A stretch of 64,000 bases of DNA from an uncultured Clostridia bacterium (GCA_934271735.1 CAKQSB010000009.1:5514-69513), one strand, 5' to 3'. Positions 9,520 through 18,664 are shown, counted from the stretch's first letter. Numbers and translations are program-made. The notes: generated from the sequence alone by a model not told the origin.

Positions 9520-9819
9520 TTAGCCGTTTTTTTCGATTTTTTTGTTTCTGAAATAAATAATTATACCCGCCGTAACCAGTACGAGGTTGAGTATGTAAAA
9601 CGCAAACGCAACCCACTGAAGCCAGGTAAGTCCCTTGTATATAAGCGTGAATATCTTGTTCAGGATTCCGCAAACGTAACCGAAATCGATAAGGGACATA
9701 AACTGAAGGCTCGTTCCTTTTGTCGAACGCGATTTATACGCCTTGATGATATTAAACGGCCAGGACGCTCCAAAGCATATGACCATTATTATTTCGCAAA
9801 TTACCGCCAAAGTTTCCAT
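9520..9819 (-). CDS. SemiSWEET-like PQ-loop transporter
   Basis: A 99-residue protein with three hydrophobic segments and the PQ-loop-type signature SWPFNIIKAYKSRSTKGTSLQF near the first helix, the layout of bacterial SemiSWEET half-transporters that dimerise to move sugars. AAGGAG precedes the ATG. It sits inside the redox operon, 14 bp after frdA and 22 bp before the ferredoxin gene, an unexpected place for a transporter. A link to uptake or export of a small substrate of this pathway is possible but only inferred. Confidence 0.75.
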   Translation of the reverse strand: METLAVICEIIMVICFGASWPFNIIKAYKSRSTKGTSLQFMSLIDFGYVCGILNKIFTLIYKGLTWLQWVAFAFYILNLVLVTAGIIIYFRNKKIEKNG

Positions 9820-9833
9820 TGTTTTTTATCTCC

Positions 9834-11441
9834 TTACATATCCTTGCGGGTATAATCGGGTAAAATCTGCGGCGAAAGCTTTTCGGGCTTTATTCCCGCT
9901 TTTTCGAGTTCTTTCTCGAAATTATCTACGTGTTTAAGCGTAAGCTTACCCGTTTTTACCGTTTTGGATTTCTCTGCCGCGGACAACCCTGCGTCTCTTC
10001 CGAATACGATTACGTCCAGAAGCGAATTGCCCATAAGGCGGTTTCTGCCGTGAATTCCTCCGACGGCTTCGCCCGCTACGAACAGATTCTCTACTTTAGT
10101 TGTTTCGCAAGTGTCGTTTATATCTATACCGCCGTTCTGATAATGAAGTGTGGGATAAACAAGAATAGGCTCTTTTCTTATATCGATGCCGTATTTCTCG
10201 AACATACGATACATTGCGGGGATTCTCTTTAAAATAGTACCCTCGCCGCCGATTTTTTCAATCATAGGCGTGTCGAGCCATACGCCCTCGCCGTCCGTCG
10301 TTTTAACGCTGTTGCCGCGTTTTTTACATTCTCTGATAATCGAAGCCGCGGTTACGTCTCTCGTTTCGAGAGAGTAAACGAAAGCTTCGCCGTTCTTGTT
10401 TACGAGCTGAGCTCCGAGCGAACGTACCTTCTCGGTAACGAGCGCGCCGAAAACCTGAGTAGGCTCCGCAACGCCCGTGGGGTGATACTGCAACGTGTCG
10501 GCATAAAGAAGTTTCGCGCCCGCGCGGTAAGCAAGCACGAGTCCGTCCGCAGTCGCGCCGTAATGGTTGCTCGTGGGGAAACCCTGATAATGAAGCCTGC
10601 CCGCGCCGCCCGTGGCGATGATAACGGTTTTGGCTTTGGCAACGAGAATTTCTTCCGTTTCCATATTCATGAGAACCGCGCCCGCCGCTCTGCCGTTTTC
10701 GTCTTTGATAATTTCGATCGCCGCCGTGAAATCGACAACGGGAATACCCCTGTTCAGAACCTCGTCGCGCAAAGTTCTCATTATCTCCGCGCCCGAATAG
10801 TCCTTACAAGCGTGCATTCTCTTTCTCGAAGTGCCGCCGCCGTGCGTGGTTATCATATTTCCGTTCTCGTCCTTATCGAACATAACTCCGAGGTCGGAAA
10901 GCCACTTTATCGCCGACGGAGCTTCGTAAACGAGCTTTTTTAAAAGTTCGGGTTTCGCGGCGAAGTGTCCGCCGCCGAAAGCGTCGAGATAATGTATCGC
11001 GGGGCTGTCGTTTTCCTTATCCGCCGCCTGAATACCGCCTTCCGCCATCATCGTGTTTGCGTCGCCGATACGAAGCTTGGTTACGATCATAACCTTAGCT
11101 CCCGCATTGGAAGCCGTGATAGCCGCGGAAGATCCCGCGCCGCCGCCGCCGATAATTAAAACGTCGGTTTCGTAATCGGGGTGTTCGAGGTCGACTTTCA
11201 AGCCGAGCGTTCTCGATTTTCCCTGCAGGAGAGCCGCAAGTTCGTGAAGAACCGAATCGCCTTTGTTTTCGCCGACTTTAAGCGTTTCGTAAGCCGATTC
11301 GATGTAATCGGGGTGATTTTCTTTTAAAACCGCGTCCTTTTCGTCCGCCGTCATTCTCGGGAAAAGCGTTTTAAGACGTTCTTCTCTCGTCGCTTCGACT
11401 TTTTTCATCGAGGATAACTGTTCGTCTGTATATTTGTACAT
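9834..11441 (-). CDS. frdA: Soluble fumarate reductase flavoprotein subunit
   Basis: A 535-residue member of the fumarate reductase/succinate dehydrogenase flavoprotein family, predicted to reduce fumarate to succinate. An unusual N-terminal extension of about 90 residues precedes the FAD fold (DVLIIGGGGAGSSAA). Catalytic landmarks are visible: LQYHPTG, TEKVRS, PTLHYQNGG and GRNRLMGNSL. At the place of the His that binds FAD covalently in respiratory enzymes (SHTVAAEGG) this protein has Asn129 (ANTMMAEGG), so FAD is probably non-covalent, as in L-aspartate oxidase and soluble fumarate reductases. No membrane-anchor genes are nearby. The gene follows frdB by 10 bp. L-aspartate oxidase is the main alternative, but the FrdB partner and fumC neighbour favour fumarate reductase. 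Confidence 0.85.
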   Translation of the reverse strand: MYKYTDEQLSSMKKVEATREERLKTLFPRMTADEKDAVLKENHPDYIESAYETLKVGENKGDSVLHELAALLQGKSRTLGLKVDLEHPDYETDVLIIGGGGAGSSAAITASNAGAKVMIVTKLRIGDANTMMAEGGIQAADKENDSPAIHYLDAFGGGHFAAKPELLKKLVYEAPSAIKWLSDLGVMFDKDENGNMITTHGGGTSRKRMHACKDYSGAEIMRTLRDEVLNRGIPVVDFTAAIEIIKDENGRAAGAVLMNMETEEILVAKAKTVIIATGGAGRLHYQGFPTSNHYGATADGLVLAYRAGAKLLYADTLQYHPTGVAEPTQVFGALVTEKVRSLGAQLVNKNGEAFVYSLETRDVTAASIIRECKKRGNSVKTTDGEGVWLDTPMIEKIGGEGTILKRIPAMYRMFEKYGIDIRKEPILVYPTLHYQNGGIDINDTCETTKVENLFVAGEAVGGIHGRNRLMGNSLLDVIVFGRDAGLSAAEKSKTVKTGKLTLKHVDNFEKELEKAGIKPEKLSPQILPDYTRKDM

Positions 11442-11451
11442 AAGTCCTTCC

Positions 11452-12126
11452 TCACTTCTCTATTTCTCTGTTGTTGTAAAGCTCTTTCATTTCGCTTATA
11501 GGCTTATCCATAATGTCTTCCATGAGCTTTTCGAAATCGCCCGCGTCAATCTCCGCAACTCTCTTTTCGAGGTGCTTACATTCCGGAGCGATATATTTTC
11601 CGTAAAGTCTTCTTGCGAGTTCCGCAACCTGCGGATGAGAAATACCCGCCGGGCAACGCGACGAACAGACTCCGCACATAACGCAGTCGAAGCTCTCCTC
11701 CGCGCACTTTTTATATTCCCCTCTCTGAGCGTATGCGATATACTGCATAACGTTAAGCCCCTGCGTGCAGGCTTTCGTGCAGGCGTTGCAACCGATACAG
11801 GAATAAATTTCGGGATAAAGCTGCATCATTATCTGCTCGGTGGGTTTGATTTTCTCTATATCGTAAACCTGTTTTACGAGCGGGAAGAACGGAAGAGTCG
11901 CGACATACATTCCCTCTTCGACCTGCTGCTGACAAGCAAGGCAGGTTTTGAGCTGCTGAACGCCCTTTATACGATAAATCGTAGCGCAGGCTCCGCAGAA
12001 TCCGTTTCTGCAACCGCAACCTCTGACAAGTTTATAACCGGCATACTCCATAGCCTTCATTATCGTAAGGCTTTCGGGTACTTCGTATTTTTTACCGAAA
12101 AAATAAACGTTTACTGTTTTTTCCAT
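11452..12126 (-). CDS. frdB: Fumarate reductase iron-sulfur subunit
   Basis: A 224-residue iron-sulfur protein of the SdhB/FrdB type. The N-terminal half carries a plant-type [2Fe-2S] pattern (RGCGCRNGFCGAC, then CLAC) and the C-terminal half two further Cys groups (CIGCNACTKAC, CVMCGVCSSRCPAG). It should relay electrons to the flavin of FrdA. It lacks the CCG domains found in the methanogen thiol:fumarate reductase TfrB; in this operon the CCG domains are in HdrB instead. AAGGAG precedes the ATG, and flxA lies 10 bp upstream. Confidence 0.85.
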   Translation of the reverse strand: MEKTVNVYFFGKKYEVPESLTIMKAMEYAGYKLVRGCGCRNGFCGACATIYRIKGVQQLKTCLACQQQVEEGMYVATLPFFPLVKQVYDIEKIKPTEQIMMQLYPEIYSCIGCNACTKACTQGLNVMQYIAYAQRGEYKKCAEESFDCVMCGVCSSRCPAGISHPQVAELARRLYGKYIAPECKHLEKRVAEIDAGDFEKLMEDIMDKPISEMKELYNNREIEK

Positions 12127-12136
12127 TTTTCGCTCC

Positions 12137-12964
12137 TTAATACTCGGGCGGAAGCTCGTCCAGCTCGTCCATTCTGAAAACGGGTCCGTCCTTGCAGACG
12201 AATTTATCCCCGACGTTGCATCTGCCGCACTTTCCTATGCCGCACTTCATTCTCAGCTCCAGCGTGGTGTAAACTCTTTCTTTGGAAAATCCGAGTTCTA
12301 AAAGCCCCGCAAGAGTGAATTTTATCATTATCGGAGGTCCGCAAAGCACCGCCGTCATCGAAGGATCGAGGTTAAGTTCTTTTACGTAAGCGGGAACGAA
12401 ACCGACGTGTCCGTCCCAACCGTCCTCGGGTCGGTCGATCGTGAGATAAACTTCGAAATCGGGTTCGTTTGCCCATTCGGTCTGAATCTCTTCGATATCG
12501 ACGAGGTCTTCTTTGCTCCTCGCGCCGTAAACCACGACGACTTTGCCGTAATTTTTTCTGTAATGTCTTATATAATTTATAACCGAACGAAGCGGCGCAA
12601 GACCTATGCCGCCCGCAATGAAAAGCATATCTTTGCCTTTAAAATCGCCCTCGACGGGAAAATTCTTGCCGTAAGGTCCTCTTACGGTTATTTCCTGCCC
12701 TACTTCGAGCGAATGGATAACTTCAGTTACGCAACCGCACTTTTTAATGGAAAACTCCATAAATTCTTCGTTCGTGGGAGACGAGGTTATCGAAAACATA
12801 CACTCGCCGACTCCCGGAACGGAGACCATAGCGCACTGACCGGGCATATGCTCGAAAAGTTTCTTTCCGTCGCGACCGACAACTCTGAACGTTTTAACGT
12901 CCGCCGTGTCCTTTCTTATATCGGTTATAACGCCGATGTTCGGAATGAGATTTTCGCTTATCAC
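12137..12964 (-). CDS. flxA: FlxA-like NAD(P)H/FAD oxidoreductase subunit
   Basis: A 275-residue ferredoxin-NADP reductase-like protein: an FAD-binding barrel (MPGQCAMVSVPG, FSITSSP), a nucleotide-binding half (MLFIAGGIGLAPLRS, AVLCGPPIM) and a C-terminal [2Fe-2S] site MKCGIGKCGRC. This is the layout of dihydroorotate dehydrogenase electron-transfer subunits and of FlxA, the NADH-entry subunit of FlxABCD-HdrABC. Its ATG overlaps the flxB stop by 4 bp (ATGA), implying coupled translation. It probably takes electrons from NADH. Assignment as FlxA rests on the surrounding flxBCD and hdrABC genes. Confidence 0.85.
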   Translation of the reverse strand: MISENLIPNIGVITDIRKDTADVKTFRVVGRDGKKLFEHMPGQCAMVSVPGVGECMFSITSSPTNEEFMEFSIKKCGCVTEVIHSLEVGQEITVRGPYGKNFPVEGDFKGKDMLFIAGGIGLAPLRSVINYIRHYRKNYGKVVVVYGARSKEDLVDIEEIQTEWANEPDFEVYLTIDRPEDGWDGHVGFVPAYVKELNLDPSMTAVLCGPPIMIKFTLAGLLELGFSKERVYTTLELRMKCGIGKCGRCNVGDKFVCKDGPVFRMDELDELPPEY

Positions 12965-13992
12965 TTATTTTCTCCTCCTATTTTCTTAACGACTTTGATA
13001 ATATTCAGGTGCTGGGGGCATTTGTTTACGCATCTGCCGCAACCCACGCACGAATACATTCCGTACTGAGAGGGATAATAAACGAGCTTGTGCATAAATC
13101 TCTGACGATATCTCTGCATCTGCGTCGTTCTCGAGTTTGCCGCCGCCATCTGCGTGAAGTCGGAATACATGCACGAATCCCAGCAACGGAAACGGATTAT
13201 GTCCTTATTCGTTTCGAAATCCCTTATATCGAAGCACTGGCAGGTGGGGCATACGAACGTACACGCGCCGCACCCAAGGCACGCTTCCGAAAGTTCGTTC
13301 CATATGGGAAGATTGAACAACTCGTTGAGATTTTCGGGCTTGAAACGGGATAAATCGAGGTCGGTATAAGGCAATTTCGCGATTTTCGCTTTGATTTCTT
13401 CCTTATTCTTCCCGACTTTTTCCTCGTCGGCCTTGTCCGCTTTCTCGGCGAATTCCTCTGCGAGAGCAAGGACTTTTTCGCCCTTTTCGGTGAGAGCCGT
13501 CATATAAATGTAATCGCCGATAACACTGCACGTTCCGTCTCCGCCGGGAGCGGAAGCGTCGATGCCGAAAGCTTTGCAGAAACAACTGTTTTCGGGGTCG
13601 TTGCAGCTGAGCGTGAAGATAATTCCCGCATCTCTTCTCGCCTTATAATAAGTGTCTACGGGTTCTTGCAAAAACACGTTGTCGAGAACCGAAAACGCCT
13701 TGTAATCGCACGCCTTAACGCCGAACACGAGATAAGGCTCTTTCTCCTCTCTCACGTCCTCTATACTGAGCGTTTTTCCTTCCCTTTTAAACTTCATCAT
13801 ATTTTCGCTCTGCGGGAAGAATACGTTTTTCGGCGATCTCGCCGTTTTTAATCTGTCTATATCGAATTCCGCGCCTTTTTCGTAGTAACCGAAATTCACC
13901 TGTTCTCCGCTTTTAAGCGGCATAAAAAGCGGCATATTTTCGCTGATTTTATCAAACAGCGCGCGCAAGTTTGCTCTTTTGATTTTTATCAT
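12961..13992 (-). CDS. flxB: FlxB-like iron-sulfur subunit (AsrA/sulfhydrogenase-beta type)
   Basis: A 343-residue protein with an alpha/beta N-terminal region (FGVKACDYKAFSVLDNVF) and a C-terminal ferredoxin part with CLGCGACTFVCPTC and CVGCGRCVNKCPQ, plus an intermediate FRCWDSC motif. This resembles anaerobic sulfite reductase subunit A and sulfhydrogenase beta subunits, and FlxB of the Flx-Hdr system. It starts 2 bp after flxC ends and overlaps flxA by 4 bp, so the complex subunits are translationally coupled. Its job is to carry electrons between FlxA and the Hdr part. Confidence 0.8.
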   Translation of the reverse strand: MIKIKRANLRALFDKISENMPLFMPLKSGEQVNFGYYEKGAEFDIDRLKTARSPKNVFFPQSENMMKFKREGKTLSIEDVREEKEPYLVFGVKACDYKAFSVLDNVFLQEPVDTYYKARRDAGIIFTLSCNDPENSCFCKAFGIDASAPGGDGTCSVIGDYIYMTALTEKGEKVLALAEEFAEKADKADEEKVGKNKEEIKAKIAKLPYTDLDLSRFKPENLNELFNLPIWNELSEACLGCGACTFVCPTCQCFDIRDFETNKDIIRFRCWDSCMYSDFTQMAAANSRTTQMQRYRQRFMHKLVYYPSQYGMYSCVGCGRCVNKCPQHLNIIKVVKKIGGENK

Positions 13993-13993
13993 A

Positions 13994-14977
13994 TCATTTT
14001 CCCTCCGTTAAATTTACCGCCGCGACGGGGTCGAGGTCGTTTTCGGAATAGGAAGTGAGCGGGGTTTTGCCTTCGCTCGTTTCGCCCGCCATATAATCGC
14101 CGTAAAGCGTGTCTATATCCTTTATGAACTTTCTGTTTAAAAGGTGAAGGGGTATTCTCTCGGGGCATACTCTCGAACATTCGCCGCAATCGGTACACCT
14201 GCCCGCAACGTGGAACGCTCTTATAATATGATAAAGGCTTTCTTCGAAATCTACGTCGTTTGCTTTTGCCGCAATACCCGACTTCGGGTTATCGAACACG
14301 CATTTGACGCACGAGCAGGCGGGGCAGACGTTTCTGCACGCATTGCATCTTATACATCTCGAAAGTTCGCCTTTCCAGAACGCGTATCTTTCGTCGGACG
14401 TCATAGCCTCTAAGCGTTTAACCTCGGAAAATCTGTCGTCCGCGGTCTCTTTCATTTCGTTTACGACTATCGTTTCGTCCGATACGACGAATTTTTTACC
14501 CTTGCAGGTAAGGCACTTTTCGAGAAGAACCTCTTTTTTGTTTACTTTCTTTTCGCCGTCCGCGTTAATCAAAGTCGCGGTTTCGTAGTCCGTTACCGCG
14601 CCCGAAAGGTTTTTAACCCCGAGTTTTTCGGCTTTATAAACGTCGAGTTTGCCCTGACATTCCACGCCGATCACGATGATTTTTTCGCGTTCTATTCTAT
14701 GCTCTTTAACGAGCTGATTGAAGCTGTAAGTGTCGCACGGCTTCAAAAATACTGCCGTTTTGCCTTCTTTTTTGCTTACGGCAATGAGATATTTGGATAA
14801 ATTCGCGCCGCAGAAATCGTTGTACACGAAGTTTTCGAGGCTCTTTTCGTCCGAGAAAGTTGCGGGCGATGGGTCGTAATCGAATTCGCCTTTCGTCCAG
14901 CCGACTACTCTTGCCGCTTCGCCGCTTTTCAGAAGTTCCGCGGCTCTTTGGGTAAGTTTCTTTTCAAGTTCGGTCAT
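13994..14977 (-). CDS. flxC: FlxC-like iron-sulfur subunit
   Basis: A 327-residue protein with an N-terminal region typical of the F420-hydrogenase-beta/coenzyme reductase superfamily (VFLKPCDTYSFNQLV, IGVECQGK) and Cys-rich segments CLTCKGK, CIRCNACRNVCPACSC and CTDCGECSRVCP. It is a companion of FlxB and shares its general plan, probably by ancient duplication. The start is 4 bp after the flxD stop. It is predicted to be a cytoplasmic [4Fe-4S] relay in the Flx-Hdr complex. Confidence 0.8.
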   Translation of the reverse strand: MTELEKKLTQRAAELLKSGEAARVVGWTKGEFDYDPSPATFSDEKSLENFVYNDFCGANLSKYLIAVSKKEGKTAVFLKPCDTYSFNQLVKEHRIEREKIIVIGVECQGKLDVYKAEKLGVKNLSGAVTDYETATLINADGEKKVNKKEVLLEKCLTCKGKKFVVSDETIVVNEMKETADDRFSEVKRLEAMTSDERYAFWKGELSRCIRCNACRNVCPACSCVKCVFDNPKSGIAAKANDVDFEESLYHIIRAFHVAGRCTDCGECSRVCPERIPLHLLNRKFIKDIDTLYGDYMAGETSEGKTPLTSYSENDLDPVAAVNLTEGK

Positions 14978-14981
14978 ATTC

Positions 14982-15434
14982 TCACTCCCCCTTTACTCTC
15001 AGGTCGCTCAGTCTCTTGTTTTCGCCGAGCGCGGTAACCTGCTTAACGAAATCGTTCATAACCGCGGAGAACTTCGCGCCTTCCGCCGCCGAAACCCATT
15101 CCACTCTCGTTCTCTCTTTTTCTATGCCGAGATAATCGAGGAAAGAAAACAGAAGCGACATTCTTCTTCTCGTGTAATAGTTACCGGTTACATAGTGGCA
15201 GTCGCCGGGGTGGCAACCGCAAAGGATAACTCCGTCCGCTCCTCTCTGGAAAGCTTTAAGCACGAAAATAGGGTTTACTCTGCACGAGCAGGGAACTCTT
15301 ATAATCTTTACGTTAGCGGGATAAGAAAGTCTGCTCGAGCCGGCGAGATCCGCGCCCGCGTAAGAACACCAGTTGCAACAAAACGCAACGATATTCGGCG
15401 TAAATTCGCCGTTTTTTTCGTTTACTTCCTGCAT
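14982..15434 (-). CDS. flxD: MvhD/FlxD-type [2Fe-2S] subunit
   Basis: A 150-residue protein of the MvhD family (methyl-viologen-reducing hydrogenase delta subunit), which connects an electron source to HdrA. Conserved cysteines are in FCCNWCSYAGAD, VPCSCRV and GCHPGDCHY. The start overlaps the hdrA 3' end by 13 bp. Together with HdrA directly upstream, it indicates that electrons from the Flx proteins enter the flavin-based bifurcation site of HdrA. Confidence 0.85.
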   Translation of the reverse strand: MQEVNEKNGEFTPNIVAFCCNWCSYAGADLAGSSRLSYPANVKIIRVPCSCRVNPIFVLKAFQRGADGVILCGCHPGDCHYVTGNYYTRRRMSLLFSFLDYLGIEKERTRVEWVSAAEGAKFSAVMNDFVKQVTALGENKRLSDLRVKGE

Positions 15435-17413
15435 ATCGCTTCAACCTCCGAGGTTATTTGTTTCGAGCTGAATCCCGAAAGATCCATCGCTCCCGACGGA
15501 CACGCGACGGTACAAGCGCCGCAACCCTGACATACCGCGGGGTTAACGTGAGCAACTCTTCTCGTCTCGGTCTTTCCGCCGCCGATACGGAATTCTTTGT
15601 TTATATAATCGATCGCGCCGTACGCGCAGACGGACGCGCATTGCGAGCAACCGTTGCACATATTTTCATCCGAGGAAGCGACGCACGGATTTGTTTTGAG
15701 TTTATCTTTAACGAGAAGCCCGATGACTTTCGCCGCGCAAGCAGATGCCTGAGAAACCGTTTCGGGGATATCCTTAGGTCCTTGGCAAACGCCCGCGAGA
15801 TATACGCCCGCCGTGGGGCTTTCCACGGGACGAAGTTTGGGGTGAGATTCGTTAAGGAAGTTATTCGTGTCGATACTCGCCGTCAAAAGCGTGGCGATTT
15901 TTCTTACCGACGGTTCGGGTTCTATGGCTACGGCCAAAACCACGAGGTCGGAAGCTATAGTAACCTGTTCGTTCTCTATAAGATCCGAACCCTGAACCAT
16001 AAGCTTGCCGTTCTCGTTATAAACCTTGCCGACCATACCTTTTATATAATCGACGCCGTATTGTTCTACGGCTCTTCTGTAAAATTCGTCGTAGTTTTTA
16101 CCCGGCGTTCTCACGTCGATATAAAAGACGTGAACTTCCGTGTCGGGATATTTTTCCCTTATGAGCATCGCATGTTTAGCCGTGTACATACAGCAGATTT
16201 TCGAGCAGTACGGTTTTCCGCAACCCGAAACGTCACGCGAGCCGACGCACTGAATGAACGTTATAACCTTCGGGTGCGTGTGATCGGACGGACGAAGAAG
16301 AACTCCGTTCGTGGGGCCCGCGGCGTTCATAAGTCTTTCGAGTTCGAGCGAGGTGATAACGTCCTTGTTGTCGCTGTAACCGTACTCGTTGAACGCGTCT
16401 ATATTTATGGGGCGGAAACCCGTCGCGACGACAATCGCGCCGTACTCTCTTTCGATGAACGAATCCTTCATTTCGTAATCGATCGCGCCCGCGCCGCAGT
16501 TCATCTTGCAAAGTCCGCACTTGCCGGTTTTAAGCTTTAAGCACTGCTCGGGGTCGATTATCGCAACGTTCGGAATCGCCTGCGCGAAAGGAATGTAAAT
16601 CGCGGGGCGGTTGTTGAGATTCATATTGAACTCGTTGAGACCTTTTTTCGACGGGCATTTTTCCATACAGACTTTACAACCCGTGCATTTCGTCTCGTCG
16701 ACGTATCTCGCCTTTCTTTTTATTTTAACCTTGAAATTTCCTACGAAACCCGAAACCGCTCCGACTTCGGAATAGGAAAGAATATCTATTTTATCGCTCT
16801 GCGCCGCGTCGACCATTTTGGGCGTTAAAATACAAGCCGAACAGTCGAGCGTGGGGAACGTCTTGTCGAGCTGAGCCATTCTTCCGCCTATCGTCGGGTT
16901 CTTCTCGACGATATCTACGGGGAAACCCGCTTCGGCGATATCGAGCGCTGCCTGAATACCCGCTATACCTCCGCCGATAACGAGCGCGCGCTTAATAACG
17001 GGGCTTTCGCCTGCCATAAGCGGCTTGTTGAGCCTTACTTTGGCTATCGCCGTTCTTAAAAGGATCAAAGCCTTTTCGGTGGCTTCTTCCTTGTCCTTAT
17101 GAATCCAGGAACACTGCTCTCTGAGGTTTGCTACTTCCACCATATACGGGTTAAGCCCCGCGCTTTCCGCAGTTTTGCGGAAGGTGGCTTCGTGCATTCT
17201 CGGCGAACACGAACCGATTACTATACCGTCGAGTCCGTAATCCTTGATCGCGTTCTTTATCAGTTGCTGTCCGTTTTCGGAACACATATACTGATAATCC
17301 GCCGAAAAAACGACTCCCGGTTCGGCTTTTATCATTGCGGCAAGCCTTTCCACGTCTACCGTGGCGGCTATGTTGCTGCCGCACCAACAAACGAAAACTC
17401 CTATCTTTTGCAT
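15422..17413 (-). CDS. hdrA: Heterodisulfide reductase subunit A (flavin-bifurcating core)
   Basis: A 663-residue HdrA, about the usual length for the family. It starts with the CxCG segment (FVCWCGSN), then an FAD-binding fold (ALVIGGGIAGIQAALDIAEAG) with a Cys-containing insertion (LDKTFPTLDCSACILTPKM). Ferredoxin motifs include CTGCKVCMEKCP, a second pair around residues 360-385 and two at the C-terminus (CNGCSQCASVCAYG and CQGCGACTVACPSG). HdrA carries the bifurcating FAD that splits electron pairs between ferredoxin and a higher-potential acceptor. It lies between hdrC and flxD in one operon. Confidence 0.9.
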   Translation of the reverse strand: MQKIGVFVCWCGSNIAATVDVERLAAMIKAEPGVVFSADYQYMCSENGQQLIKNAIKDYGLDGIVIGSCSPRMHEATFRKTAESAGLNPYMVEVANLREQCSWIHKDKEEATEKALILLRTAIAKVRLNKPLMAGESPVIKRALVIGGGIAGIQAALDIAEAGFPVDIVEKNPTIGGRMAQLDKTFPTLDCSACILTPKMVDAAQSDKIDILSYSEVGAVSGFVGNFKVKIKRKARYVDETKCTGCKVCMEKCPSKKGLNEFNMNLNNRPAIYIPFAQAIPNVAIIDPEQCLKLKTGKCGLCKMNCGAGAIDYEMKDSFIEREYGAIVVATGFRPINIDAFNEYGYSDNKDVITSLELERLMNAAGPTNGVLLRPSDHTHPKVITFIQCVGSRDVSGCGKPYCSKICCMYTAKHAMLIREKYPDTEVHVFYIDVRTPGKNYDEFYRRAVEQYGVDYIKGMVGKVYNENGKLMVQGSDLIENEQVTIASDLVVLAVAIEPEPSVRKIATLLTASIDTNNFLNESHPKLRPVESPTAGVYLAGVCQGPKDIPETVSQASACAAKVIGLLVKDKLKTNPCVASSDENMCNGCSQCASVCAYGAIDYINKEFRIGGGKTETRRVAHVNPAVCQGCGACTVACPSGAMDLSGFSSKQITSEVEAICRK

Positions 17414-17432
17414 CTTATCTTGTCTCTCTCGA

Positions 17433-17819
17433 TTATTTGTTATATTTTCTGTACGCGCTTACGATCAGCTGCTGAGGCACAAGCTCGTTTACTATCGGCG
17501 GAATTTCTTCGGCTTTTAAACCGTTGCCGTCCTGCATTCTCGTAACCGTGGTTCTCACGGCTTCGATAACGCCCTGCGGAGCGACCCCTCTCGGGCATCT
17601 CTCCACGCATTCCATACACGAAAGGCAATACCATATCGCTTTGGAAGCAAGAAGTTTATCCACCTTACCTTTTACGATAAAGGAAACGAACTGATGGGGT
17701 TTTATGTCCATATCCTTGAACGCGGGGCATCTGCCCGAGCATTTTCCGCATTTCATACACTTTCTTACGTCCGTGCCGGAAATCCGTTCGATCTGTTCGA
17801 TTTTTTCCTGTTTATCCAT
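17433..17819 (-). CDS. hdrC: Heterodisulfide reductase subunit C
   Basis: A 128-residue small ferredoxin-like subunit with two [4Fe-4S] motifs, CMKCGKCSGRCPAF and CLSCMECVERCPRG, the standard HdrC layout. It links HdrA to the catalytic subunit HdrB. Its start codon overlaps the end of hdrB by 8 bp, and hdrA follows 19 bp downstream. Confidence 0.9.
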   Translation of the reverse strand: MDKQEKIEQIERISGTDVRKCMKCGKCSGRCPAFKDMDIKPHQFVSFIVKGKVDKLLASKAIWYCLSCMECVERCPRGVAPQGVIEAVRTTVTRMQDGNGLKAEEIPPIVNELVPQQLIVSAYRKYNK

Positions 17820-18597
17820 TGTTTTTTACCCCCAAAGCCTCGGCTAAAAGCTCCGTGAAATAAACCGTTTCTATTTTGCCGCCGCCGTATTTTTTTAGGT
17901 TGTAAAGGCAAAGCGGACAAGCCGTGACGATAATTTCCGCGCCGGCTTCTTCCGCGCTTTCGATTATCTTCGAACTTCTCTTTTCGGTTAAAGCTTCGTT
18001 TTTAAGGGAAACGTACGCGCCGCAACATTCGTTGCGCATAGGATACTTAACGGGTTCGCCCCCGATCGCCTTAATCAGATCTTCCATTATCGTCGGGTTT
18101 TCGGGATTGTCGAACGCCATAACCTTGCTCGGACGAAGAAGCAGACAACCGTAATAAGCCGCAATCTTTTTACCTGTCGGATTTACGGTCTTTTTCTTTA
18201 TCTCGTCGAACCCGACCAAATTTTTAAGCATTTCGAGATAATGAACGACTTCCGTTTCGCCGTTATAAGGCTCGTCGAGACTTAAATAGTTATTCGTCTT
18301 GAAACGTACGTTTTCGTCGTTTTTCATATCGTCGTTCACTCTTTTTAAAACGTTATGGCATGCCGAACAAAGGGTGAGCACCTTTCCGCCGTTATGCTTG
18401 GCGTAGTCGAGCGTTCTCACCGCCGAAAGCTTGGTTGCGATCTCGTCTCTCGACGTCGGGTAAACCGCGCCGCAACACTGCCAATTTTCGATTTCTTCCA
18501 TTTCCACGCCCAAAGCCGCGGCCGAAGCTCTCGCATAAGCGTCAAGCTCCTTTGCTTTCGTCTTTAACGTGCAACCGGGATAATAACTGATTTTCAT
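17812..18597 (-). CDS. hdrB: Heterodisulfide reductase subunit B with two intact CCG domains
   Basis: A 261-residue protein with both cysteine-rich CCG domains complete: Cys9, Cys41-Cys42, Cys77/Cys80 in the first and Cys151, Cys191-Cys192, Cys227/Cys230 in the second. In methanogen HdrB these bind noncubane [4Fe-4S] clusters that cleave a disulfide. The organism is unlikely to make the CoM/CoB heterodisulfide, and no DsrC-like partner is in the window, so the natural acceptor is unknown. The neighbouring frdAB makes fumarate, directly or through a thiol carrier, an attractive candidate. It follows fumC by 67 bp. Confidence 0.9.
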   Translation of the reverse strand: MKISYYPGCTLKTKAKELDAYARASAAALGVEMEEIENWQCCGAVYPTSRDEIATKLSAVRTLDYAKHNGGKVLTLCSACHNVLKRVNDDMKNDENVRFKTNNYLSLDEPYNGETEVVHYLEMLKNLVGFDEIKKKTVNPTGKKIAAYYGCLLLRPSKVMAFDNPENPTIMEDLIKAIGGEPVKYPMRNECCGAYVSLKNEALTEKRSSKIIESAEEAGAEIIVTACPLCLYNLKKYGGGKIETVYFTELLAEALGVKNNG

Positions 18598-18664
18598 ATT
18601 TCCGCTTAATTTATATTGTATTTACTGTTTTGCTTCCGTAAGCTCGATTTTTACTTTTTCGGCG

